In this document: one piece after another, positions 1 to 6,892 of the stretch
How positions within the stretch are numbered: the stretch's first letter is position 1
Layout: the number at the start of each line of letters is the position of its first letter
Assembly: GCA_025964465.1 (NCBI GenBank)
Contig: JAOPYS010000128.1
Span: 1 to 13,635, forward strand
DNA length: 13,635 nucleotides
Direction: 5' to 3'
Source: Thermoleophilia bacterium
GTDB taxonomy: Bacteria; Actinomycetota; Thermoleophilia; Gaiellales; SKUG01
Program-made: the position numbers and the translations under genes
The notes under the pieces: generated by a model
Database searches by the model: none
The model's input: only the letters and a program-made list of their open reading frames with translations
What the model was told of the DNA's origin: nothing

Positions 1-419
1 GCGACCGGCTCGAAGTCGTCGGCATCCCCGGCGAGGCTCTCGCGCAGCTCGGCCCAGCGATGGGCCGGCGCTTCGCCGTAGGTGTGTACGGCCGGCGCGG
101 TGCCCGCGCGCGGCAGCTCGTCCAACGGCGTGTCGCGCATGTCGCGCAGCGCCTGGACGAGGTCGTGGGCCGGCGCGCCGAAGATGGTGCCGAGGGCGTG
201 ATGGGCCTCGGCGCGTGCCGCCCGCAGGGCAGCGGGATCGGCCGCGGCCTCGCCGAACTCATGGACGGGGGGCGCGACGGCTCCCGTGCCGATGTCCGCG
301 ACCATCGCAGCGTAGGGGCACCTGGCCTCGGCAGCAAGGACGGGTACCCGGGCTCCCTCGTCGAGGAGGGCGAGCTTGGCGATGGCGCCGAGCTGGCGCG
401 CAGGATCGACCACGTCCAC
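1..419 (-). CDS. Hypothetical protein, partial (C-terminus beyond window)
   Basis: Not recognised. The minus-strand frame is open from a GTG at 419-417 to the window edge, giving about 139 residues with natural composition (starts VDVVDPARQLGAIAKLALLD; later HHALGTIFGAPAHDLVQALR). An in-frame TGA lies just upstream and no ATG is available, so the start should be this GTG or the GTG two codons later at 413. Neither has a clear Shine-Dalgarno. An ATG at about 446 has a good GGGAGG upstream but is in another frame, so the true start is uncertain. The gene follows the DUF3626-like gene by 68 bp on the same strand and is probably the last visible member of the operon. No signal peptide or membrane segment is seen; the visible part is Ala-rich and probably helical and cytoplasmic. 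The stop codon is outside the window. Confidence 0.6.
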   Translation of the reverse strand, partial: MDVVDPARQLGAIAKLALLDEGARVPVLAAEARCPYAAMVADIGTGAVAPPVHEFGEAAADPAALRAARAEAHHALGTIFGAPAHDLVQALRDMRDTPLDELPRAGTAPAVHTYGEAPAHRWAELRESLAGDADDFEPV

Positions 420-487
420 GTCCCACCGCCCCCGATCGTCGCCCTCATCCCTCCCCGTTCATCGAGGCAGGGGCGGAACGCGTTGCG

Positions 488-1360
488 TCAGAGGGAGCTG
501 CCGACCGCGATGTCGTGCGCCGCGGCGACCGAGGTGAGCCGATCGACATCGGCCTGGGTGGGCGCCGCGCCCGCGTCGATGTTCTTGAAGGCGTCCTCGG
601 GCCGCAGCTTGCCCGACACGTGCACGGCGGCGATGTCCTCGATCGCGAGGCCGCGCACCTGCGCCTCGACGTAGGAGTCGCGACGGGCCAACGAGGGGCC
701 GAGCAGCCATCCCCGCAGCGCGTCGACGGCTGCCGCACGCGGCTGGCTGACGAGCGAATCGATCGTGGGCGCGTGGTCGGCGCCCCGGGCGAGACGTTCG
801 GCGATCACCTCGGGCAGGTGCGGCGTGCCGGTGACGCGCGTCACGCCCTTGGCCGTGTCACGCGCCGCGAACGTCGCGCGCCCCTCGACCTGCGAGACCG
901 GCACGATCAGCGACACCGGACCGTACGCCTCGACGCCCACCGAGCCCTGGCGTTCGAGCGCCTCGAGCACGCCACGCGCGCCAGCCGCGGCGTCCTGCGT
1001 GCCGACGAACCGGGTCGTGGCGAAGACCGTGCGCCCGACGTTCTCGCCGGTGCCGTGCGTGAGGTGCAGCTTCTCCGTCACCGTCCGCGCGGCGCGACGC
1101 GCCGTGCCGAGCACGCCCGGAGGAGGGGAGGTGTGGATGGTCCCGAGCGTCTCCTCGCCAGCACGCGCGAGCGTCTGCGTCGCGTCGTCCATCCGGCGAT
1201 TGACCACGATCACCGGCGCGAGACCTTCGAGCGACTCGCGCGCGATGTCGACCACCCGGCCGAACTGCGCCTCGTCCACGCCGACGTGGTTGGGCCGATA
1301 CCGTTCGGTCGCCTGGGCCACCTGCGGATCGGGCGCCCGCGCCGCGCCGGCGAGGTTCAC
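488..1360 (-). CDS. DUF3626-like protein (tentative family)
   Basis: A 290-residue protein of unknown function. The start is taken as GTG at 1360, which overlaps the TGA of the upstream gene as GTGA and has GGGAG about 7 nt upstream. An ATG at 1417 would overlap that gene by 61 bp and add an unlikely Arg-rich leader. From memory of the family, several blocks recall DUF3626: residues 146-167 (YGPVSLIVPV...GRATF), the VTGTPHLPEVIAERL stretch near 176-190, and SYVEAQVRGLAIEDIAAV at 229-246 (family consensus near DYxEAQVHG.....DVEAL). The N-terminal IVVNRRMDDATQTLARAG (51-68) may match the family's early beta-helix segment. There is no signal peptide or transmembrane segment. Genes on both sides lie on the same strand and are translationally coupled or close, so it probably acts with the FTP-like pair. 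The biochemical role is unknown and the family call rests on pattern only. Confidence 0.6.
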   Translation of the reverse strand: MNLAGAARAPDPQVAQATERYRPNHVGVDEAQFGRVVDIARESLEGLAPVIVVNRRMDDATQTLARAGEETLGTIHTSPPPGVLGTARRAARTVTEKLHLTHGTGENVGRTVFATTRFVGTQDAAAGARGVLEALERQGSVGVEAYGPVSLIVPVSQVEGRATFAARDTAKGVTRVTGTPHLPEVIAERLARGADHAPTIDSLVSQPRAAAVDALRGWLLGPSLARRDSYVEAQVRGLAIEDIAAVHVSGKLRPEDAFKNIDAGAAPTQADVDRLTSVAAAHDIAVGSSL

Positions 1361-1779
1361 GTCGCGGCTCCCGTGCGCTCGACGCGCACGTGGCGGACCG
1401 TGTCCTCCTGGGCGCACACGTTGATCAGGAACTCACCGCGGCGCGGCGAGGCCACCGCGAACGTGAACCAGATCGACGACCCGATCGGGGAGGCGAAGCG
1501 CGGCTCCAGCACGTGCCACCCGGCGACGCCGAACAGCGCGCCGAAGCGGTCGAGGAAGAGCACCGCCGACGCGGCCGAGCGGTCGCTCGCCGGGAGCGCG
1601 CGGGCCGCTGCCGGCATGGCGACGCGGACCTCCGTGTCGACACCGACCGCGAGGCCGGTCTCCGAATCGAGTGCGACGCGTGCCGCCGGGTCGCTGTCCT
1701 GCAGCTCCTCGAGCGCGCGGTCGAACCGCACCTGTTCGAGGTCGGCGATCGGCGCCGCCGCGGGGGCGGGGGCCGCCAT
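1357..1779 (-). CDS. FTP/PepSY-like small protein B (paralogue of the upstream gene)
   Basis: A 140-residue protein. Its ATG at 1779 directly abuts the TAG of the upstream gene, and its TGA overlaps the next GTG. It is homologous to the 172-residue protein encoded just upstream. AARVALDSETGLAVGVDTEVRV (32-53) aligns with AARVEIDSATGWARTVRGSFRI, and VLFLDRFGALFGVAGWHVLE (73-92) with AAFLERFSALFGLDEPMDQL. The AxxFLxxxxALFGl signature, preceded by a 'd..tG....v.g' strand pair, resembles the N-terminal half of the thermolysin/fungalysin propeptide (FTP) domain. Unlike those propeptides there is no signal peptide and no attached peptidase. The N-terminus is Ala/Pro-rich. Tandem duplication followed by divergence is the simplest origin. 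The function could be binding or inhibition, but nothing in the sequence proves it. Confidence 0.7.
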   Translation of the reverse strand: MAAPAPAAAPIADLEQVRFDRALEELQDSDPAARVALDSETGLAVGVDTEVRVAMPAAARALPASDRSAASAVLFLDRFGALFGVAGWHVLEPRFASPIGSSIWFTFAVASPRRGEFLINVCAQEDTVRHVRVERTGAAT

Positions 1780-2298
1780 CTACTCGCGCCCCGGGACCGC
1801 ACCGGCCTGGCCGAAGCCTGCGTAGAGCACCGCACCGTTCGGCGCGACCACCACGTCGATCTGTGCCGGAGCGCCGCGCCCGACCGCGAAGATGTCGATG
1901 CCGAAGGCGAACCAGTCGCCCTGGCTGAGCGGCGTCACGCCACGCAGGAAGAGCTGGTCCATCGGCTCGTCGAGGCCGAACAGCGCGCTGAACCGCTCGA
2001 GGAAGGCAGCAGCCGGGTGCGCACCCATCTCGCGGGCACCGAGCATGTAGCGGAACTGGCGCTGCTGCGCCGGTGGCACCGGCACCCCGATGCGGAAGGA
2101 GCCACGCACGGTGCGGGCCCAGCCGGTCGCGGAGTCGATCTCGACGCGAGCGGCCTTGTGGATGGTCTTGAGGTCGGCCACCGATTCCTCGAAGCGCTGC
2201 GAGGCACGACGGATCGACTGCCGCTGCTTGTGCGCACGGATCGGGTTCTCCGGCGTGGGCTCGGCTGCACGCGCAGCCACGGACGGGCGGTTCGACAT
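1780..2298 (-). CDS. FTP/PepSY-like small protein A, first gene of operon
   Basis: A 172-residue protein whose ATG at 2298 has GGAG about 7 nt upstream (GAGGAGTGCCCC before the ATG). A basic, Arg/Gln-rich N-terminal helix region (21-46) leads into AARVEIDSATGWARTVRGSF (49-68). AAAFLERFSALFGLDEP (97-112) follows, then a beta-rich end with IDVVVAPNGAVLYAGFG (147-163). The order 'v.iD..tG..r.v.G', 'A..FL....alFGl.dp' and a closing 'vvv...G.v' matches the FTP propeptide layout of secreted M4 metallopeptidases. No secretion signal and no HExxH peptidase are present here, so the fold is inferred and the role unknown. It heads a minus-strand operon with its own paralogue, a DUF3626-like gene and an unknown gene. 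Confidence 0.7.
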   Translation of the reverse strand: MSNRPSVAARAAEPTPENPIRAHKQRQSIRRASQRFEESVADLKTIHKAARVEIDSATGWARTVRGSFRIGVPVPPAQQRQFRYMLGAREMGAHPAAAFLERFSALFGLDEPMDQLFLRGVTPLSQGDWFAFGIDIFAVGRGAPAQIDVVVAPNGAVLYAGFGQAGAVPGRE

Positions 2299-2612
2299 GG
2301 GGCACTCCTCGGGGGTGGTATGTGCGAGTGGACGTCACCCCCCAGCTGCCGCGTCACTGTGCTCGACCTCTCGACGCACGTGGCAGTGGGGTACTTCGGT
2401 GGACCTCCGCGGAAGCAACGAGAGCTTCCACCCGGCTATCCGGACGAGCACCCCGTCCGACCACGTTTCCACAGGTTCGTTGGCCGCACCCGCACCGCGG
2501 ACGGCCGCCGTGGCCCACCCGCACTGGCCGTGGCCGAATCACCCTCGACCCGCACGCCAGCGCGGTTTTCCCCGCGTTACCATCGCACGGGCGACGGGCA
2601 TCACCTCCCTGC
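2299..2612. promoter_or_regulatory. Divergent intergenic region (314 bp)
   Basis: This separates the minus-strand FTP-like operon from the plus-strand histidine kinase, so promoters for both should lie here. The minus-strand gene has a clear ribosome binding site just inside. No convincing -35/-10 pair was found for either direction; TACCAT at 2578-2583 is a weak -10 candidate for the kinase. A small inverted repeat (CGGACG 2441-2446, CGTCCG 2454-2459, 7-nt loop) could be an operator or a chance hairpin. No credible gene is seen. Confidence 0.4.
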
Positions 2613-4607
2613 ATGCCACCTCGCGACCGCTCTCAACGCACCGTGGCGCTGTCGCCGTGGGCGCGCCGCGTCGACGCCCTGATCCTGCCGGGCGTGGTGC
2701 TCCTGCTGCTGCTCGGCGCCGCCTTCGTCACCACCGCGTGGTCGCGCGCCGAGGACACGGTCGCCGCGTCGCAGGCCAAGGACGAGCTGCGCGCCGACCG
2801 CGTCGCGACCGCAGTGTCGACCGTCGTGGAGCGCCAGTGGAAGGAGCTCGAGGGGTGGTCGGCCTCCAACGCCGCCCTGCTGCAGCCCGGTCGCGAGGAC
2901 GAGCTGCGTCGTGCGCTCGCCGACCGCGTCGACGGCGGCAGCCTCTCCGCCACGGTGGCGTGGGCCGTGGTGCGGGCCGATGGTCGCGTGGCCGCGATCG
3001 GCGAGTCGGTCCCCGGTCAGGTCTCCGCCAACGGTGTGGCCGACGACCTGCTCGGCGTGGGGCGGCGCATCGCATCGCGCAACGAGCCTCAGGCCAGCGA
3101 CCGCCTGCGCTTCGGCGACGCCGCGGTCTACGCGGCCGGCGTGCCGGTGCCGCGCCCGGGCAACCCCAAGGTGCACGACGCGGTGATCATCGTCGACTAC
3201 CTGGACCGCTCGCCGATCGGCACCTTCCTCGACAGCTCCGCCAAGGGTGAGGTGGACGAGCTGACGCTGCTCGACGCGCGCCGCCACGTGATGGTCGGCG
3301 TGAGCTCGTTCGCGTCCGCCGAGCGCGTGAGCCGCAAGGTCGGGCGCACGGGCTGGTCGCTCGACTACACGCGCGAGGAGCCGCAGACGCTCGTCCCGCG
3401 CTGGACCTACCCGGCGTTCGCGGCGCTGCTCGTGGTGTTCTCGCTCGTGTACGCGCTGCAGGATTCGCGTCGACGCCGGCTTCGGCGCGTGGGAGCCGAA
3501 CGCCTGCGTGAGGTGCAGCTGCTGTACCGGCTGGCGGAGCGCTCGCTGCACGCCGACGCGGTGGAGCAGCAGGCCGAGGACCTCGTGCGCAGCGCCCACG
3601 AGCTCGTGTCGATCGACGGGTCGTGCGTCGACGTGACGGTGGTCGGGCAGGCCGTGCAGCGCCAGTCGGGGCACATGGAGCCGACCGACCACGTCTTCCG
3701 CGCGCCCGTGTCGGGGCCACGCGAACCGCTCGGCGAGCTGGTCGTCTCGCGCGCGCGAAGACCCTTCGACGACGAGGAGCGGTGGGTGGTGCAGACGGCG
3801 GCGACGCTCGCGGGCGCCGCGATGCACACGCGCGAGGCGCTCGAGACCGAGCGCCAGGCCGGGGCGGAGCTGCAGCGGCTCGACGAGCTGCGCTCCAACC
3901 TGCTCGCGACCGTCGCGCACGAGCTGCTCTCGCCGCTGACCGCGGTGAAGGGCGTGCTCGACCTGCTGTCGATGCAGGACGACCTCGGGCACAAGGGGCG
4001 CGAGTACGTCGGGGTGGCGACGGAAGGGACGGATCGCCTGGTGGCGCTCATCCGTGACCTGTTCGACTGCTCGCTGCTGGAGACGGGCCAGCTCGACATC
4101 CGCCCGCGCCGGCAGCTGGCGAGCGAGCTGCTCGACGGCGCGCTCGGGGCGCAGGTGACGTCGCGCATGGGGGAGCTGCGCATCTCCGCGACCGCGAACC
4201 TGATGATCACCGTCGACCCCGTGCGGTTCGACCAGCTCGTCAACAACCTCGTCACCAACGCCTTCCGGCACGGTGCGCCGCCGGTGGAGGTCGCCGTGCG
4301 GCCCGCCGACGGTGGCGCGGTGGTGGTGGTGTCGGACGAGGGTCCGGGCATCGCGGCGGGCGATCGCGACGAGATCTTCGGCAAGTTCTGGCAGGGGTCG
4401 ACCGGCCACGCGCGCGCCGTGCAGGGCGCGGGCCTCGGGCTGAGCCTGGTGCAGGGGCTCGTGGAGCTGCACGGCGGGCACATCACGATCGACAGCACGC
4501 ACGCGGATGGACGCGGTGCCCGCTTCACCGCGTACTTCCCGGATGTGGTGCCGGTGCGCGGTGCCGCTGAGGCGGAGCTCACCGATCGCCCCGCGGCCAT
4601 CGCCTGA
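2613..4607 (+). CDS. Membrane sensor histidine kinase with GAF-like domain
   Basis: A 664-residue two-component sensor kinase. A short cytoplasmic leader is followed by TM1 (about 22-44, LPGVVLLLLLGAAFVTTAW). Then comes an extracytoplasmic sensor region of about 220 residues of unknown ligand, and TM2 at 264-283. A coiled region and GAF-like domain occupy about 295-405. The dimerisation/phosphoacceptor helix contains AHELLSPLTAV with His436. The HATPase_c domain shows an N box (NNLVTNAFRHG, from 544), a G1 box (DEGPGIA, from 575), an F box (IFGKFWQG) and a G2 box (GAGLGLSL, near 605). The H box reads HELLSP where HELRTP is usual. The ATG at 2613 is chosen because TM1 follows directly; it lacks a clear Shine-Dalgarno, and GTG 2643 is an alternative. 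The open frame extends upstream to 2322, but that part is low-complexity and not convincing. No response regulator is visible, so it may be an orphan. Confidence 0.9.
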   Translation: MPPRDRSQRTVALSPWARRVDALILPGVVLLLLLGAAFVTTAWSRAEDTVAASQAKDELRADRVATAVSTVVERQWKELEGWSASNAALLQPGREDELRRALADRVDGGSLSATVAWAVVRADGRVAAIGESVPGQVSANGVADDLLGVGRRIASRNEPQASDRLRFGDAAVYAAGVPVPRPGNPKVHDAVIIVDYLDRSPIGTFLDSSAKGEVDELTLLDARRHVMVGVSSFASAERVSRKVGRTGWSLDYTREEPQTLVPRWTYPAFAALLVVFSLVYALQDSRRRRLRRVGAERLREVQLLYRLAERSLHADAVEQQAEDLVRSAHELVSIDGSCVDVTVVGQAVQRQSGHMEPTDHVFRAPVSGPREPLGELVVSRARRPFDDEERWVVQTAATLAGAAMHTREALETERQAGAELQRLDELRSNLLATVAHELLSPLTAVKGVLDLLSMQDDLGHKGREYVGVATEGTDRLVALIRDLFDCSLLETGQLDIRPRRQLASELLDGALGAQVTSRMGELRISATANLMITVDPVRFDQLVNNLVTNAFRHGAPPVEVAVRPADGGAVVVVSDEGPGIAAGDRDEIFGKFWQGSTGHARAVQGAGLGLSLVQGLVELHGGHITIDSTHADGRGARFTAYFPDVVPVRGAAEAELTDRPAAIA

Positions 4608-4611
4608 CGCG

Positions 4612-4617
4612 TAGAAT
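4612..4617 (+). promoter_or_regulatory. Candidate -10 element of a leaderless promoter for the FmdB-like gene
   Basis: TAGAAT fits the actinobacterial TANNNT -10 pattern and ends 6 nt before the ATG at 4624. Transcription would therefore begin at or next to the start codon. No Shine-Dalgarno is seen before that ATG, which agrees with a leaderless mRNA. No good -35 was found. Only 16 bp separate the kinase stop from the ATG, so read-through from the kinase gene is also possible. Confidence 0.45.
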
Positions 4618-4623
4618 CACGGC

Positions 4624-5004
4624 ATGCCGACCTATGAGTTCAAGTGCGGGGCGTGCGGCGAGCACACCGAGGTGTTCCAGAGCATGTCCGCTCCCGACCC
4701 GGAGGCGTGCGAGCACTGCGGCGCCGTCGGGCAGCTGCAGAAGGTGCTGTTCCCGGTCGCCGTGCACTACAAGGGCTCGGGCTTCTACAGCACCGACTAC
4801 GTGGGCAAGAAGTCGGGCGGCAGCGCCGGCGATTCCGGCTCCGGCTCCGAGGGCGGTTCCTCGTCGAGCGAGGGTGGGAGCAGCCCTGCGAGCGGCAGCG
4901 ACTCGACCGGAACCGGCAGCCCGTCGTCCAAGGATTCCGGCTCCAGCACGGGAAGTTCCGGCTCCTCGAGCGGCTCGGGCTCGTCGTCCAGCAGCGACTC
5001 TTGA
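4624..5004 (+). CDS. FmdB-family zinc-ribbon protein with Ser/Gly-rich tail
   Basis: A 126-residue protein. Residues 1-44 form the FmdB/CxxC zinc ribbon: MPTYEFKC at the N-terminus, then zinc ligands Cys8, Cys11, Cys29 and Cys32. The actinobacterial family block HYKGSGFYSTDY follows at 48-59. Residues 60-126 are almost entirely Ser, Gly, Asp and Thr, a low-complexity tail typical of several actinobacterial members but long here. The family was named from a putative formamidase-operon regulator; its biochemical role is not established, and the zinc ribbon suggests nucleic-acid or protein binding. It lies 16 bp after the kinase gene and before tRNA-Asp. The start is unambiguous because family members begin MPxYEY/FxC. 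Confidence 0.92.
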   Translation: MPTYEFKCGACGEHTEVFQSMSAPDPEACEHCGAVGQLQKVLFPVAVHYKGSGFYSTDYVGKKSGGSAGDSGSGSEGGSSSSEGGSSPASGSDSTGTGSPSSKDSGSSTGSSGSSSGSGSSSSSDS

Positions 5005-5069
5005 TCCGCCCTTTCCCGCGGCGGGGGCCTCATGTATGCTGGCCCGTACCGCGTCAGTGAACGCTGTCG

Positions 5070-5143
<74 letters not shown>

Positions 5144-5149
5144 TACAAA

Positions 5150-5181
5150 GAAGCCCTCGCATTCGCGAGGGCTTCGTTTTT
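5150..5181 (+). terminator. Rho-independent terminator after tRNA-Asp
   Basis: A perfect 11-bp stem GAAGCCCTCGC (5150-5160) / GCGAGGGCTTC (5165-5175) with loop ATTC is followed by GTTTTT. This is the only classical U-tract terminator in the window and sits 7 nt after the tRNA. Confidence 0.93.
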
Positions 5182-5554
5182 GTCCGGGGTGCTGCGCTGC
5201 GCGCAGCGGCCGGCTCGCTCGTCGTCGCCGGTGCGAGCTGCGCTCGCCACGCTCCTCCTCGCGACCCGCCTGCGACGGGCCTCAGCAGGCGTCCCTCCGC
5301 TCGGCCATGGCCGCTGGTGGTGCTGCGCACCCACCGCGCTGCGCCGCCCGGCGCGCTGGTGAGCGAGCTCACCGCACGCCGTTCGGCTCCGCGCGGCACT
5401 TCGTGCCTACGCGGCCGCGGCGCTCGCTCCGGTCGCGTGTCGGGTCCGACGCGACGTGGGTGGTGCACGGCTCGGGTGATGCCGATCCGGCGCCGCACGG
5501 TCCGGGTCTGGGACGGTATCCTGCTCGTCCGTCCTTCCGTCATCGGAGCTCACC
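5182..5554. other. Gene-free GC-rich spacer with two short palindromes
   Basis: About 370 bp without a credible protein gene. Open frames here are short, Arg-rich and lack family features, and one is the well-known false ORF antisense to the tRNA. It holds a perfect 14-nt palindrome at 5195-5208 and a 16-nt inverted repeat at 5358-5373 (GGTGAGC/GCTCACC around GA). A possible -10 (TATCCT, 5517-5522) for the downstream secreted protein lies near its right end. No -35 or riboswitch was recognised. Confidence 0.5.
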
Positions 5555-6799
5555 ATGCTGTCTCGGATCCGCCGCCGCGCCTCGTACGCCAACGTCATGG
5601 CGACCTTGGCGATGTTCGTCGCGCTGGGCGGCACGTCGTACGCGGCGGTCGTGCTGACGGGGGCCAACATCAAGGACGGGACGCTCACCTCGAAGGACGT
5701 GAAGGACCGATCGCTGCTCGGGGCCGACTTCAAGGCCGGCCAGCTGCCGGCGGGCGAGGACGGCGCGCGGGGTGCGGCAGGCGCGCCTGGATCCGCTGGT
5801 GCGCCGGGTGCGCCCGGGGCCGCGGGTGGCCGCGGCGCCGACGGATCGCCTGACAGCCCCTCGCAGGTGCTCGCGAAGCTGACCGGGGCGGACGGCCCCG
5901 GCTCCGGGCTCGATGCCGACCTGCTCGACGGGCACGAATTCGCGGATGCGCAGTCGCGGTTCACCACGACGGTGGTGGTGCACGGCGACGCGGCGGGCAA
6001 CGTCAACGGCGCGGCGTTGCTCGCAGCGATGGAGGGCATCACCACCAACTCCCCGACGCGGCCGTTCGTGGTCTTCCTCGAGCCGGGCATCTACAACCTC
6101 GGGGCCCAGACGCTCACGCTCAAGCCCGACGTCACGCTCGTCGGCTCGGGCATCCTGTCGACCACGATCCAGTCCGCGTTCCCCGGCGCGGGCGCCGCGG
6201 TCGCGGTCGGCTCGACCTCGAGCGATCCGGGCATGCTCCGCGACCTGCGGATCGATGGCTCGGGGCTCGGTGCCGCCTCCGGTCTGGCAGTGCCGGCCGG
6301 GAAGTACGTCGTGGTCGAGAACGTCGACATCGGTGCCGACGGCGGCACGGGCGTCGCCGCGATCACGCTCGCCGGCACCCTCGTGGCTCGCCACAGCCAG
6401 GTGCGCGGCAGCACGGCCGGCGCCGATCCGAGTGGTCTCATCGTCACCGGCACCGGGAGCGGCCAGTTCGACGACGTCGAGATCGCGCCGACGAGCACGG
6501 CCGGCAACACCACCGCGGTCCGCTCCTCCTCGACGGGCCAGCTGACCTTCCGCGACACGCTGTTCGGCGGCACGCCCAACACCGAGTTCGGCATCCGCTA
6601 CGCGCTGCGGCTCTCGGCGGCGGGCACCATCACCGTCGAGCGCAGCCAGGTCGACGGCCTGCTCGAGCGGACGGCCGGCTCGATGCGGATCGGCGCGTCG
6701 CGCGTGGGTGGCAGCGCCCTCAACAGCTCGGGCATCACCTGCACGGGCAATTACTCGAGCACGTTCACCGGCACCGTGCAATCGGACTGCCGCGGCTGA
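5555..6799 (+). CDS. Secreted collagen-like / beta-helix (pectate-lyase-like) protein
   Basis: A 414-residue exported protein. The ATG at 5555 has GGAG 6 nt upstream (5545-5548). Residues 1-31 are a signal sequence (basic LSRIRRR, hydrophobic NVMATLAMFVALGG, then TSYAA) of a style common in Solirubrobacterales surface proteins. Residues 36-66 hold a short repeat-like ANIKDGTLTSKDVKD segment. About ten collagen-like Gly-X-Y triplets run from Gly70 to Gly97. A GLDADLLDG motif (118-126) is of the type found in secreted and tail-fibre-like proteins. Residues 137-414 show regular short beta strands and Asn/Ser/Gly turns typical of a right-handed parallel beta-helix, with PFVVFLEPGIYNLG resembling pectinesterase/pectate-lyase starts. 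Catalytic residues could not be assigned, so adhesion or structure is as likely as polysaccharide cleavage. It is a single-gene unit by spacing. Confidence 0.8.
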   Translation: MLSRIRRRASYANVMATLAMFVALGGTSYAAVVLTGANIKDGTLTSKDVKDRSLLGADFKAGQLPAGEDGARGAAGAPGSAGAPGAPGAAGGRGADGSPDSPSQVLAKLTGADGPGSGLDADLLDGHEFADAQSRFTTTVVVHGDAAGNVNGAALLAAMEGITTNSPTRPFVVFLEPGIYNLGAQTLTLKPDVTLVGSGILSTTIQSAFPGAGAAVAVGSTSSDPGMLRDLRIDGSGLGAASGLAVPAGKYVVVENVDIGADGGTGVAAITLAGTLVARHSQVRGSTAGADPSGLIVTGTGSGQFDDVEIAPTSTAGNTTAVRSSSTGQLTFRDTLFGGTPNTEFGIRYALRLSAAGTITVERSQVDGLLERTAGSMRIGASRVGGSALNSSGITCTGNYSSTFTGTVQSDCRG

Positions 6800-6823
6800 C
6801 GTCCCCCCGTCCGCAACGAACGG

Positions 6824-6853
6824 CCCCCCTGAATCGATGATCCGGGCGGGGGG
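6824..6853 (+). terminator. Possible stem-loop after the beta-helix gene
   Basis: CCCCCC (6824-6829) can pair with GGGGGG (6848-6853) around an 18-nt loop, 24 bp after the stop at 6799. There is no U-tract, and the loop is long. It could attenuate or terminate before the glycosyltransferase operon. Confidence 0.3.
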
Positions 6854-6892
6854 AAGTGCGCGCGCCGTCGGGTGGTGCGCGCACGTCGATCG

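Noticed and set aside
215..1825. A 536-codon plus-strand open frame
   Set aside because: Its translation is Arg/His/Ala-rich without domain features and lies antisense to the well-supported, coupled minus-strand operon.
2299..2420. Specific -35/-10 promoter for the minus-strand operon
   Set aside because: CATACC and GTGACG elements exist but their spacing is wrong for a sigma-70-type promoter.
2322..2612. N-terminal extension of the histidine kinase to 2322
   Set aside because: The extra 97 residues are Arg/Pro/Thr-rich with no ribosome site, and would place an odd leader before the first membrane helix.
2601..4502. A 633-codon minus-strand open frame
   Set aside because: It is antisense to the histidine kinase, whose catalytic boxes are all in place; the product is His/Arg/Val-rich and resembles nothing.
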